Below the pieces are notes generated by a model. That model did no database searches. It was not told the origin of the DNA and saw nothing but the letters and a program-made list of their open reading frames with translations. Positions 11,114 through 23,045 of a DNA stretch of 64,000 nucleotides are shown piece after piece. The stretch is from assembly GCA_021234155.1 (NCBI GenBank), contig JAJEKV010000051.1:8700105-8764104 (forward strand), written 5' to 3'. Source of the stretch: Isoetes taiwanensis. Taxonomy: Eukaryota; Streptophyta; Lycopodiopsida; Isoetales; Isoetaceae. A program made the position numbers and the translations under genes. Each line of letters opens with the position of its first letter. The stretch's first letter is position 1.

Positions 11114-12159
11114 ATATAGTTTCTTATGTAAATTGTACAAATTTGCACTTAAGGTTGGACTTTTTTGAGGCGTTCTTATAAAAAGTTCATATAAATGGAT
11201 TGAAATTATTACTAAAGCAAAGAAATATAAGCACCAAAATTTTATACGCTCTTCGTCGAACATTACAAGAGCTAGAAACATACAATTAGAGTTTTTTTAA
11301 TCTTGAAATTGATATTAGACATTAGGGGGGCACAAAATTGACATGAGGGTATGATTTAAACCCATAATTTTTTTTATTTTTTTTTTACCCTACACTTTAG
11401 AGGTACAAGACATATTGTACACTACCTAAGGTACTATGCATATAAAATTATAGTGTATGGGTACGTAAACAACACTTGTGACTCCATGGTAAGAGGTCCT
11501 CCAGCGTTAGACGTGGGCTGGGAAGGGTATGCGCATATGAGGTTTACCCCACCAACTCAGCCAACAGGGCTCGGAATGTGAGCTGGCTGGGCATTTCTCT
11601 GCTGATAGGGCCTGCATGTAGGCTGGCTGAGCTTTCCATTGTCCCGGAGCTATGGGCCATGATGGTTTGGTATTCTGGCTATGTTCTTTGCTTTTGATGC
11701 TCATGTTTAATATTTCCTTGGGTTATGTTGTCATCATCTTAGCACTCTACTCACATAAGATTTTTCGTCTGTGTTTATGCTTACCCAAGATTTCCAGAGC
11801 ATTTCCATGCATGCCGAGGCAGCTAGGAATCCTGACTTACTCATGAGAACTAATCCCAGTGAGTGCATGTGCAGTAAAAGAGCAAGGCGATGGCACCAGT
11901 GCGGTTGTGGCTTGTGGATGAGCGAGAAGCTTCTAGGGTTGAGTTGCTAACTATTGAGAATATGGATTTCTTTGGATGTTAATGTTATGTGATTATATTG
12001 AGATCATAGTATTTGGCTCATTGAGTTTTGAGTGTGTAATTTCAACTATGCAAGAGGAAGATTTAATTCTTCACCTAAATTCACACCGACATAAATCTAG
12101 CCTTAAGTAATGATAAGATCCCGAGTTGCCTGGAGGGTCAACTCGGCAGGCTCGTCACA
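11114..12159 (+). repeat. Array LTR 1, 5'-truncated
   Basis: Homology to complete LTRs begins at ATATAGTTTCT (LTR position ~878) and runs to the CTCGTCACA terminus. The sequence left of 11114 is unrelated to the LTR. Confidence 0.85.
12121..12146 (+). other. Conserved U5-end hairpin next to the primer-binding site
   Basis: CCGAGTTG and CAACTCGG form an 8-bp stem just before the LTR end. It recurs in each LTR 3' end of the array and in the 6.5-kb element (37173-37199 and 41188-41213). A U5 hairpin beside the primer site fits a role in reverse-transcription initiation or packaging. Confidence 0.7.
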
Positions 12160-12458
12160 GTTGGGGTCAGAGCAATGTTGGATCCTTGGGTGTTGACATT
12201 ATGATCTGTGGATTGCAAAGAGATCTAGAAATGCTATCCTCAGGAGGAGGAGGAGTATTTAGGGGCTTCGTGGTTATTATAGAAGTATTCAAGAGAGAAG
12301 TCTTCATATAAACAACGAGAGCAACTCTTGATGATGTTGAGGTACGAATTTGTGAATAAGTTGCCATTGCATATTAATTCTATAAGTTGTTGGAGAATTG
12401 CATCACCAAATCAATTATCGACCCATGAGGACATGGGTTAAATTTTAAAAGGGGAGAC
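12160..12458 (+). repeat. Array internal domain 1 (299 bp)
   Basis: Degenerate primer-binding site at 12161-12173, polypurine tract at about 12447-12458. A hairpin lies at 12421-12438 (ACCCATG, loop AGGA, CATGGGT). Non-coding. Confidence 0.85.
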
Positions 12459-14408
12459 TGTAACGGTCCTGGCCACCTGATGGGTCAATATACGTATTTA
12501 TGTACATATATACATATTCATGGCATGTATGCAGCACGAGATTAGGGTTTTGTCTTTTTAGAGAAAGGATTGTTGCAGAGCATGAAGGCAGGGAGCAGTT
12601 ATGTGCAGTTTTAAAACCCAAAATTTGAAGCATCATATCTTGGCGACCCGAGATCCTTTTCAGGTGATTTTTCTTTTGCTGGAAAGAGCTTCAAGTAAGA
12701 TTTTTCGGGATGGTCTGAACAGGCCGAAACTCATTCGTATGAGAAATTTATGACAGAAATACTGATGCTGGGTCAGAATTGACTGCACTATGTATCTTTT
12801 TACGCAGCTTCATTTTTGGAGCTAGAAGACGATCTTTGGAGGCGCAAGCAATTGCAAGGGGTTCAGAAGTCTATAAATGAAGAAATTCTCAGATGGGGTT
12901 TCAGTCTATTTGAGATTTCATAGGCTGGAGATTGAGTTTAAACATGATGTAGAGGATGACTTTGGGTTACAAAGTAATCAAAGGTGATTTACGATCTAGA
13001 TTGAATAAGCTTTCTAATGTCTGAGTTAATCAATTAATTAAGCAGTGCTCCTTGAGATTTGGCAGGGTTTAATGGATTCGAATTGAATGCCTGTAGTAAA
13101 TGATGAAATCAAAGCTGTGGAATTGAATAAAAAAGGTGGCTTTTGTCTCAGGAAGAGTACAGTAAATATAGACTTAATTTTATGGGCATGAGGCTGATTT
13201 AATTGTCTGCTGTAAGTGTTAAGTAGAAAGGGAAAACTCGAATCGGAGTCCAAAGACCTTATGGAAAGATATGTTTGCCATGTTTTGTTCTGTTTTTATG
13301 TACAGTACGTACAGTACATTACGTATGGGAAAAATATATAGTTTCTCATGTAAATTGTACAAATTTGCACTTAAGGTTGGACTTTTTTGAGGCGTTCTTA
13401 TAAGATCTGAACTATAAGGAGTTGGTTAAGAGGTTTGGCTAGTCAAATAAGAACCTGCAATAAAAAGTTCATATAAATGGATTGAAATTAGTACTAAAGC
13501 AAAGAAATATAAGCACCAAAATTTTATACGCTCTTCGTCGAACACTACAAGAGCTAGAAACATACAATTAGAGTTAGGGGGGCACAAAATTGACATGAGG
13601 GTATGATTTAAACCCATAATTTTTTTTATTTTTTTTTTACCCTACACTTTAGAGGTACAAGACATATTGTACACTACCTAAGGTACTATACATATAAAAT
13701 TATAGTGTATGGGTACGTAAATAACACTTGTGACTCCATGGTAAGAGGTCCTCCAAATAGACGTGGGGGAAAGGAAGGGTATGCGATATGAGGTTTACCC
13801 CACCAACTCAGTCAACAGGGCTCGGAATGTGAGCTGGCTGGGCATTTCTCTGCTGATAGGGCCTGCATGTAGGCTGGCTGAGCTTTCCATTGTCCCGGAG
13901 CTTGGTATTCTGGCTATGTTCTTTGCTTTTGATGCTCATGTTTGATATTTCCTTGGGTTATGTTGTCATCATCTTAGCACTCTACTCACATAAGATTTTT
14001 CGTCTGTGTTTATGCTTACCCAAGATTTCCAGAGCATTTCCATGCATGCCGAGGCAGCTAGGAATCCTTACTTACTCATGAGAACTAATCCCAGTGAGTG
14101 CATGTGCAGTAAAAGAGCAAGGCGATGGCACCAGTGCGGTTGTGGCTTGTGGATGAGCGAGAAGCTTCTAGGGTTGAGTTGCTAACATGGATCCTGTAAC
14201 TATTGAGAATATGGATTTCTTTGGATATTAATGTTATGTGATTATATTGAGATCATAGTATTTGGCTCATTGAGTTTTGAGTGTGTAATTTCAACTATGC
14301 AAGAGGAAGATTTAATTCTTCACCTAAATTCACACCGACATAAATCTAGCCTTAAGTAATGATAATATCCCGAGTTGCCTGGAGGGTCAACTCGGCAGGC
14401 TCGTCACA
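12459..14408 (+). repeat. Array LTR 2 (1950 bp)
   Basis: Complete TG...CA LTR. Compared with LTR 6 and with the 6.5-kb element, the middle segment (about 13265-13730) is replaced by unrelated AT-rich sequence. It lacks the GGGCCATGATGG segment found in LTRs 1, 3 and 5. Confidence 0.85.
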
Positions 14409-14707
14409 GTTGGGGTCAGAGCAATGTTGGATCCTTGGGTGTTGACATTATGATCTGTGGATTGCAAAGAGATCTAGAAATGCTATCCTCAGGAGGAGGA
14501 GGAGTATTTAGGGGCTTCGTGGTTATTATAGAAGTATTCAAGAGAGAAGTCTTCATATAAACAACGAGAGCAACTCTTGATGATGTTGAGGTACGAATTT
14601 GTGAATAAGTTGCCATTGCATATTAATTCTATAAGTTGTTGGAGAATTGCATCACCAAATCAATTATCGACCCATGAGGACATGGGTTAAATTTTAAAAG
14701 GGGAGAC
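14409..14707 (+). repeat. Array internal domain 2 (299 bp)
   Basis: Near-identical to internal domain 1; primer site TTGGGGTCAGAGC, polypurine tract ending GGGGAGAC. Carries the GGAGGAGGAGGAGT variant. Confidence 0.85.
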
Positions 14708-16607
14708 TGTAACGGTCCTGGCCACCTGATGGGTCAATATACGTATTTATGTACATATATACATATTCATGGCATGTATGCAGCACGAGATTAGGGTTTT
14801 GTCTTTTTAGAGAAAGGATTGTTGCAGAGCATGAAGGCAGGGAGCAGTTATGTGCAGTTTTAAAACCCAAAATTTGAAGCATCATATCTTGGCGACCCGA
14901 GATCCTTTTCAGGTGATTTTTCTTTTGCTGGAAAGAGCTTCAAGTAAGATTTTTCGGGATGGTCTGAACAGGCCGAAACTCATTCGTATGAGAAATTTAT
15001 GACAGAAATACTGATGCTGGGTCAGAATTGACTGCACTATGTATCTTTTTACGCAGCTTCATTTTTGGAGCTAGAAGACGATCTTTGGAGGCGCAAGCAA
15101 TTGCAAGGGGTTCAGAAGTCTATAAATGAAGAAATTCTCAGATGGGGTTTCAGTCTATTTGAGATTTCATAGGCTGGAGATTGAGTTTAAACACGATGTA
15201 GAGGATGACTTTGGGTTACAAAGTAATCAAAGGTGATTTATGATCTAGATTGAATAAGCTTTCTAATGTCTGAGTTAATCAATTAATTAAGCAGTGCTCC
15301 TTGAGATTTGGCAGGGTTTAATGGATTCGAATAGTAAATGATGAAATCAAAGCTGTGGAATTGAATAAAAAATGTGGCTTTTGTCTCAGGAAGAGTACAG
15401 TAAATATAGACTTAATTTTATGGGCATGAGGCTGATTTAATTGTCTGCTGTAAGTGTTAAGTAGAAAGGGAAAACTCGAATCGGAGTCCAAAGACCTTAT
15501 GGAAAGATATGTTTGCCATGTTTTGTTCTGTTTTATATACAGTACGTACAGTACATTACGTATGGGAAAAATATATAGTTTCTCATGTAAATTGTACAAA
15601 TTTGCACTTAAGGTTGGACTTTTTTGAGGCGTTCTTATAAGGAGTTGGTTAAGAGGTTTGGCTAGTCAAATAAGAACCTGCAATAAAAAGTTCATATAGC
15701 ACTACAAGAGCTAGAAACATACAATTAGAGTTTTTTTAATCTTGAAATTGACATTAGACATTAGGGGGCACAAAATTGACATGAGGGTATGATTTAAACA
15801 CATAATTTTTTTTTATTTTTTTTTACCCTACACTTTAGAGGTACAAGACATATTGTACACTACCTAAGGTACTATACATATAAAATTATAGTGTATGGGT
15901 ACGTAAACAACACTTGTGACTCCATGGTAAGAGGTCCTCCAGGCTAGGCGTGAAATTTTGGGAAGGGTATCGATATGAGGTTTACCCCACCAACTCGATA
16001 ACAGGGCTCGGAATGTGAGTGGGCCGGGCATTTCTCTGCTGATAGGGCCTGCATGTAGGCTGGCTGAGCTTTCCATTGTCCCGGAGCTATGGGCCATGAT
16101 GGTTTGGTATTCTGGCTATCTTCTTTGCTTTTGATGCTCATGTTTGATATTTCCATGGGTTATGTTGTTATCATCTTAGCACTCTACTCATGTAAGATTT
16201 TCGTCGTGTTTATGCTTACCCAAGATTTCCGAGCATTTCCATGCATGCCGAGGCGACTAGGAATCCTCACTTACTCATGAGAACTAATCCCAGTGAGTGC
16301 ATGTGCAGTGAAAGAGCAAGGCGATGGCACCAGTGCGGTTGTGGCTTGTGGATGAGCGAGAAGCTTCTAGGGTTGAGTTGCTAACATGGATCCTGTAACT
16401 ATTGAGAATATGGATTTCTTTGGATGTTAATGTTATGTGATTATATTGAGATCATAGTATTTGGCTCATTGAGTTTTGAGTGTGTAATTTCAACTATGCA
16501 AGAGGAAGATTTAATTCTTCACCTAAATTCACATCGACATAAATCTAGCCTTAAGTAATGATAAGATCCCGAGTTGCCTGGAGGGTCAACTCGGCAGGCT
16601 CGTCACA
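14708..16607 (+). repeat. Array LTR 3 (1900 bp)
   Basis: Complete TG...CA LTR. Shares diagnostic variants with LTR 5: GGGCCATGATGG, GGCTATCTTC, ACTCATGTAAGATTTTC, CACATCGACAT and GATAAGATCCCG. Confidence 0.85.
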
Positions 16608-16906
16608 GTTGGGGTCAGAGCAATGTTGGATCCTTGGGTGTTGACATTATGATCTGTGGATTGCAAAGAGATCTAGAAATGCTATCCTCAGGAGGAGGAG
16701 TAGTATTTAGGGGCTTCGTGGTTATTATAGAAGTATTCAAGAGAGAAGTCTTCATATAAACAACGAGAGCAACTCTTGATGATGTTGAGGTACGAATTTG
16801 TGAATAAGTTGCCATTGCATATTAATTCTATAAGTTGTTGGAGAATTGCATCACCAAATCAATTATCGACCCATGAGGACATGGGTTAAATTTTAGAAGG
16901 GGAGAC
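16608..16906 (+). repeat. Array internal domain 3 (299 bp)
   Basis: Carries the GGAGGAGGAGTAGT and TTTTAGAAGGGGAGAC variants shared only with internal domain 5. Confidence 0.85.
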
Positions 16907-18889
16907 TGTAATGGTCCTGGCCACCTGATGGGTCAATATACGTATTTATGTACATATATACATATTCATGGCATGTATGCAGCATGAGATTAGGGTTTTG
17001 TCTTTTTAGAGAAAGGATTGTTGCAGAGCATGAAGGCAGGGAGCAGTTATGTGTAGTTTTAAAACCCAAAATTTGAAGCATCATATCTTGGCGACCCGAG
17101 ATCCTTTTCAGGTGATTTTTCTTTTGCTGGAAAGAGCTTCAAGTAAGATTTTCGGGATGGTCTGAACAGGCCGAAACTCATTCGTATGAGAAATTTATGA
17201 CAGAAATACTGATGCTGGGTCAGAATTGACTGCACTATGTATCTTTTTATGCAGCTTGATTTTTTGAGCTAGAAGACGATCTTTGGAGGCGCAAGCAATT
17301 GCAAGGGGTTCAGAGGTCTATAAATGAAGAAATTTTCAGATGGGGTTTCAGTCTATTTGAGATTTCATAGGCTGGAGATTGAGTTTAAACATGATGTAGA
17401 GGATGACTTTGGGTTACAAAGTAATCAAAGGTGATTTACGATCTAGATTGAATAAGCTTTCTAATGTCTGAGTTAATCAATTAATTAAGCAGTGCTCCTT
17501 GAGATTTGGCAGGGTTTAATGGATTCGAATTGAATGCCTGTAGTAAATGATGAAATCAAAGCTGTGGAATTGAATAAAAAAGGTGGCTTTTGTCTCAGGA
17601 AGAGTACAGTAAATATAGACTTAATTTTATGGGCATGAGGTTGATTTAATTGTCTGCTGTAAGTGTTAAGTAGAAAGGGAAAACTCGAATCGGAGTCCAA
17701 AGACCTTATGGAAAGATATGTTTGCCATGTTTTGTTCTCGCTTTTATGTACGATGCATGCTGATTACATTACGTATGGGAAAAATATATAGTTTCTCATG
17801 TAAATTGTACAAATTTGCACTTAAGGTTGGACTTTTTTGAGGCGTTCTTATAAGATCTGAACTACAAGGAGTTGGTTAAGAGGTTTGGCTAGTCAAATAA
17901 GAACCTGCAATAAAAAGTTCATATAAATGGATTGAAATTAGTACTAAAGCAAAGAAATATAAGCACCAAAATTTTATACGCTCTTCGTCGAACACTACAA
18001 GAGCTAGAAACATACAATTAGAGTTTTTTTAATCTTGAAATTGACATTAGACATTAGGGGGGCACAAAATTGACATGAGGGTATGATTTAAACCCATAAT
18101 TTTTTTTATTTTTTTTTTACCCTACACTTTAGAGGTACAAGACATATTGTACACTACCTAAGGTACTATACATATAAAATTATAGTGTATGGGTACGTAA
18201 ATAACACTTGTGACTCCATGGTAAGAGGTCCTCCAGCGCTAGACGTGGGCTGGGAAGGGTATGCGCATATGAGGTTTACCCCACCAACTCAGCCAACAGG
18301 GCTCGGAATGTGAGCTGGCTGGGCATTTCTCTGCTGATAGGGCCTGCATGTAGGCTGGCTGAGCTTTCCATTGTCCCGGAGCTTGGTATTCTGGCTATGT
18401 TCTTTGCTTTTGATGCTCATGTTTGATATTTCCTTGGGTTATGTTGTCATCATCTTAGCACTCTACTCACATAAGATTTTTCGTCTGTGTTTATGCTTAC
18501 CCAAGATTTCCAGAACATTTCCATGCATGCCGAGGCAGCTAGGAATCCTTACTTACTCATGAGAACTAATCCCAGTGAGTGCATGTGCAGTAAAAGAGCA
18601 AGGCGATGGCACCAGTGCGGTTGTGGCTTGTGGATGAGCGAGAAGCTTCTAGGGTTGAGTTGCTAACATGGATCCTGTAACTATTGAGAATATGGATTTC
18701 TTTGGATATTAATGTTATGTGATTATATTGAGATCATAGTATTTGGCTCATTGAGTTTTGAGTGTGTAATTTCAACTATGCAAGAGGAAGATTTAATTCT
18801 TCACCTAAATTCACACCGACATAAATCTAGCCTTAAGTAATGATAATATCCCGAGTTGCCTGGAGGGTCAACTCGGCAGGCTCGTCACA
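16907..18889 (+). repeat. Array LTR 4 (1983 bp)
   Basis: Complete LTR starting TGTAATGGTCC. Shares with LTR 2 the absence of GGGCCATGATGG, the AAAAAAGGTGGC variant and GATAATATCCCG. Confidence 0.85.
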
Positions 18890-19188
18890 GTTGGGTTTAG
18901 AGCAATGTTGGATCCTTGGGTGTTGACATTATGATCTGTGGATTGCAAAGAGATCTAGAAATGCTATCCTCAGGAGGAGGAGGAGTATTTAGGGGCTTTG
19001 TGGTTATTATAGAAGTATTCAAGAGAGAAGTCTTCATATAAACAACGAGAGCAACTATTGATGATGTTGAGGTACGAATTTGTGAATAAGTTGCCATTGC
19101 ATATTAATTCTATAAGTTGTTGGAGAATTGCATCACCAAATCAATTATCGACCCATGAGGACATGGGTTAAATTTTAAAAGGGGAGAC
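18890..19188 (+). repeat. Array internal domain 4 (299 bp)
   Basis: Primer site further decayed to TTGGGTTTAGAGC; otherwise like internal domain 2. Confidence 0.85.
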
Positions 19189-21094
19189 TGTAACGGTCCT
19201 GGCCACCTGATGGGTCAATATACGTATTTATGTACATATATACATATTCATGGCATGTATGCAGCACGAGATTAGGGTTTTGTCTTTTTAGAGAAAGGAT
19301 TGTTGCAGAGCATGAAGGCAGGGAGCAGTTATGTGCAGTTTTAAAACCCAAAATTTGAAGCATCATATCTTGGCGACCCGAGATCCTTTTCAGGTGATTT
19401 TTCTTTTGCTGGAAAGAGCTTCAAGTAAGATTTTTCGGGATGGTCTGAACAGGCCGAAACTCATTCGTATGAGAAATTTATGACAGAAATACTGATGCTG
19501 GGTCAGAATTGACTGCACTATGTATCTTTTTACGCAGCTTCATTTTTGGAGCTAGAAGACGATCTTTGGAGGCGCAAGCAATTGCAAGGGGTTCAGAAGT
19601 CTATAAATGAAGAAATTCTCAGATGGGGTTTCAGTCTATTTGAGATTTCATAGGCTGGAGATTGAGTTTAAACACGATGTAGAGGATGACTTTGGGTTAC
19701 AAAGTAATCAAAGGTGATTTACGATCTAGATTGATTGAATGCCTGTAGTAAATGATGAAATCAAAGCTATGGAATTGAATAAAAAATGTGGCTTTTGTCT
19801 CAGGAAGAGTACAGTAAATATAGACTTAATTTTATGGGCATGAGGCTGATTTAATTGTCTGCTGTAAGTGTTAAGTAGAAAGGGAAAACTCGAATCGGAG
19901 TCCAAAGACCTTATGGAAAGATATGTTTGCCATGTTTTGTTCTGTTTTATATACAGTACGTACAGTACATTACGTATGGGAAAAATATATAGTTTCTCAT
20001 GTAAATTGTACAAATTTGCACTTAAGGTTGGACTTTTTTGAGGCGTTCTTAGAAGATCTGAACTATAAGGAATTGGTTAAGAGGTTTGGCTAGTCAAATA
20101 AGAACCTGCAATAAAAAGTTCATATAAATGGATTGAAATTAGTACTAAGGCAAAGAAATATAAGCACCAAAATTTTATATGCTCTTCGTCGAACACTACA
20201 AGAGCTAGAAACATACAATTAGAGTTTTTTTAATCTTGAAATTGACATTAGACATTAGGGGGCACAAAATTGACATGAGGGTATGATTTAAACCCATAAT
20301 TTTTTTTTACCCTACACTTTAGAGGTACAAGACATATTGTACACTACCTAAGGTACTATACATATAAAATTATAGTGTATGGGTACGTAAACAACACTTG
20401 TGACTCCATGGTAAGAGGTCCTCCAGCGCTAGACGTGGGCTGGGAAGGGTATGCGCATATGAGGTTTACCCCACCAACTTAGCCAACAGGGCTCAGAATG
20501 TGAGCTGGCTGGGCATTTCTCTGCTGATAGGGCCTGCATGTAGGCTGGCTGAGCTTTCCATTGTCCCGGAGCTATGGGCCATGATGGTTTGGTATTCTGG
20601 CTATCTTCTTTGCTTTTGATGCTCATGTTTGATATTTCCATGGGTTATGTTGTCATCATCTTAGCACTCTACTCATGTAAGATTTTCCGTCTGTGTTTAT
20701 GCTTACCCAAGATTTCCAGAGCATTTCCATGCATGCCGAGGCAGCTAGGAATCCTCACTTACTCATGAGAACTAATCCCAGTGAGTGCATGTGCAGTGAA
20801 AGAGCAAGGCGATGGCACCAGTGCGGTTGTGGCTTGTGGATGAGCGAGAAGCTTCTAGGGTTGAGTTGCTAACATGGATCCTGTAACTATTGAGAATATG
20901 GATTTCTTTGGATGTTAATGTTATGTGATTATATTGAGATCATAGTATTTGGCTCATTGAGTTTTGAGTGTGTAATTTCAACTATGCAAGAGGAAGATTT
21001 AATTCTTCACCTAAATTCACATCGACATAAATCTAGCCTTAAGTAATGATAAGATCCCGAGTTGCCTGGAGGGTCAACTCGGCAGCTCGTCAAA
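19189..21094 (+). repeat. Array LTR 5 (1906 bp)
   Basis: Like LTR 3, with an extra ~60-bp deletion near 19733. The terminal CA is mutated: the end reads CTCGTCAAAG. Confidence 0.85.
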
Positions 21095-21395
21095 GTTTGG
21101 GGGTCAGAGCAATGTTGGATCCTTGGGTGTTGACATTATGATCTGTGGATTGCAAAGAGATCTAGAAATGCTATCCTCAGGAGGAGGAGTAGTATTTAGG
21201 GGCTTCGTGGTTATTATAGAAGTATTCAAGAGAGAAGTCTTCATATAAACAACGAGAGCAACTCTTGATGATGTTGAGGTACGAATTTGTGAATAAGTTG
21301 CCATTGCATATTAATTCTATAAGTTGTTGGAGAATTGCATCACCAAATCAATTATCGACCCATGAGGACATGGGTTAAATTTTAGAAGGGGAGAC
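21095..21395 (+). repeat. Array internal domain 5 (301 bp)
   Basis: Like internal domain 3, with the start altered to TTTGGGGGTCAGAGC. Confidence 0.85.
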
Positions 21396-23045
21396 TGTAA
21401 CGGTCCTGGCCACCTGATGGGTCAATATACGTATTTATGTACATATATACATATTCATGGCATGTATGCAGCATGAGATTAGGATTTTGTCTTTTTAGAG
21501 AAAGGATTGTTGCAGAGCATGAAGGCAGGGAGCAGTTATGTGCAGTTTTAATACCCAAAATTTGAAGCATCATATCTTGGCGACCCGAGATCCTTTTCAG
21601 GTGATTTTTCTTTTGCTGGAAAGAGCTTCAAGTAAGATTTTATCGGGATGGTCTGAACAGGCCGAAACTCGTTCGTATGAGAAATGTATGACAGAAATAC
21701 TGATGCTGGGTCAGAATTGACTGCATGTATCTTTTTACGCAGCTTCATTTTTGGAGCTAGAAGACGATCTTTGGAGGCGCAAGCAATTGCAAGGGGTTCA
21801 GAGGTCTATAAATGAAGAAATTCTCATATGGGGTTTCAGTCTATTTGAGATTTCATAGGCTGGAGATTGAGTTTAAACATGATGTAGAGGATGACTTTGG
21901 GTTACAAAGTAATCAAAGGTGATTTACGATCTAGATTGAATAAGCTTTCTAATGTCTGAGTTAATCAATTAATTAAACAGTGCTCCTTGAGATTTGACAG
22001 GGTTAATGGATTCGAATTGAATGCCTATGGTAAATGATGAAATCAAAGCTATGGAATTGAATCAAGAATGTGGCTTTTGTCTCAGGAAGAGTACAGTAAA
22101 GATAGACTTATTTTTATGGGCACGAGGCTGATTTAATGTCTGCTGTAAGTGTTAAGTAGAAAGGGAAAACTCGAATCGGAGTCCAAAGACCTTATGGGAC
22201 GATTTGGGACGGCTACATCCGGCCAAAATATCATAAAGATGGGTCGAAATTACTCTTGGAAGGCTAAGGGCTTTTGGTGCATGATCAAGAGTTATATGGG
22301 AGAGTCCAAACTGTTAAAGAAGCAAGGAAACAGATCATAATTGAGTGTACAGAATCATTTTGGGCTTTGGAATGACCGATTTGCCATTAGATTCTCAAGA
22401 TCAGCCAAATTGGTGCTAGAAAAAGGCTTCTTTGTTGGGTTACAGGTTTTGCCTTTTTATCATGTTCTACGCTTTTGTGTTCAATTGTTATTAGTATTAA
22501 CTTAGTTCCTGGTCTTATAACAAAAGAAGAAAAGATGCATAACCTTGGCTTAGCATCTTTAATCTGATATATCAAGACAGATTGTATCTTATGAGGCTTG
22601 GGGTTCAGTGTATCTTAATAGGAAGACGATTATGAATCAAAGGAGTTGTTTTAACTAAGGAACATGAACCAATGGAGACAAATAATTATAGCTAGCTAGG
22701 ATAATTGTACAGGCTTACTCCTAAAGATGGGGCTAGCCTAGAGATCAGGTGGCAAAGGCTAAATGCAGTTACAGTCGTGAGACCTTGAGGGTTTTTAAGC
22801 CAGAAGTGTTCGATTTTGGGATTCTACGTAGTTATATGTTTCAATTCCTTAGCTATGGAAAGTGGGTTTTTAATTAGAATATTAAAGACCTTAGCTAACA
22901 ATGGTTAGAGATAAATAAATGGTGAAACCTTGGAGATCATGAGAAGTTGGGCAGTGAGAGCTATATGAGGCATATGGGCGTCTAGATGAGGCTATGGCGT
23001 GGAGCACTATTATTCTAGGTGTACACTGTAAGTTTCTAAGTTGTT
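21396..23045 (+). repeat. Array LTR 6, longer LTR version, 3'-truncated
   Basis: The first ~804 bp match the other array LTRs. From 22200 the sequence no longer follows them but resembles the middle of the 6.5-kb element's LTR: GGATAATTGTACAGGCTTAC here against AGATAATTATACGGGCTTGC near 35860, and TTCCTTAGCTATGG against TTCATTAGCTATGA. This is probably the ancestral long LTR form. It breaks off near 23045 against the Ty3 integrase remnant. Confidence 0.7.

Larger units (their letters stand above)
11114..23045 (+). mobile_element. Tandem array of a reduced LTR retrotransposon (6 LTRs, 5 internal domains)
   Basis: About 11.9 kb of head-to-tail DNA in which each LTR is shared by two neighbours: LTR-internal-LTR-internal and so on. 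LTRs start TGTAACGGTCCTGG and end CTCGTCACA. Internal domains are ~299 bp, open with a degenerate tRNA-Met primer site (TTGGGGTCAGAGC against the usual TGGTATCAGAGC) and close with a polypurine tract (AAAAGGGGAGAC or AGAAGGGGAGAC). No gag or pol survives; the short frames conserved between units are by-products of repeat identity. The first LTR lacks its 5' part and the last lacks its 3' part, so no target-site duplication is expected or seen. The family is related to the 6.5-kb element at 34697-41226. It must have depended on another element's proteins. Confidence 0.9.

Noticed and set aside
11652-20768. 60-66 codon frames repeated in every array unit (for example the MGHDGLVFWL and MATYSQIRTS types)
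   Set aside because: They recur because the DNA repeats. They cross LTR and internal boundaries, lack domains and are lost by small indels in some units.
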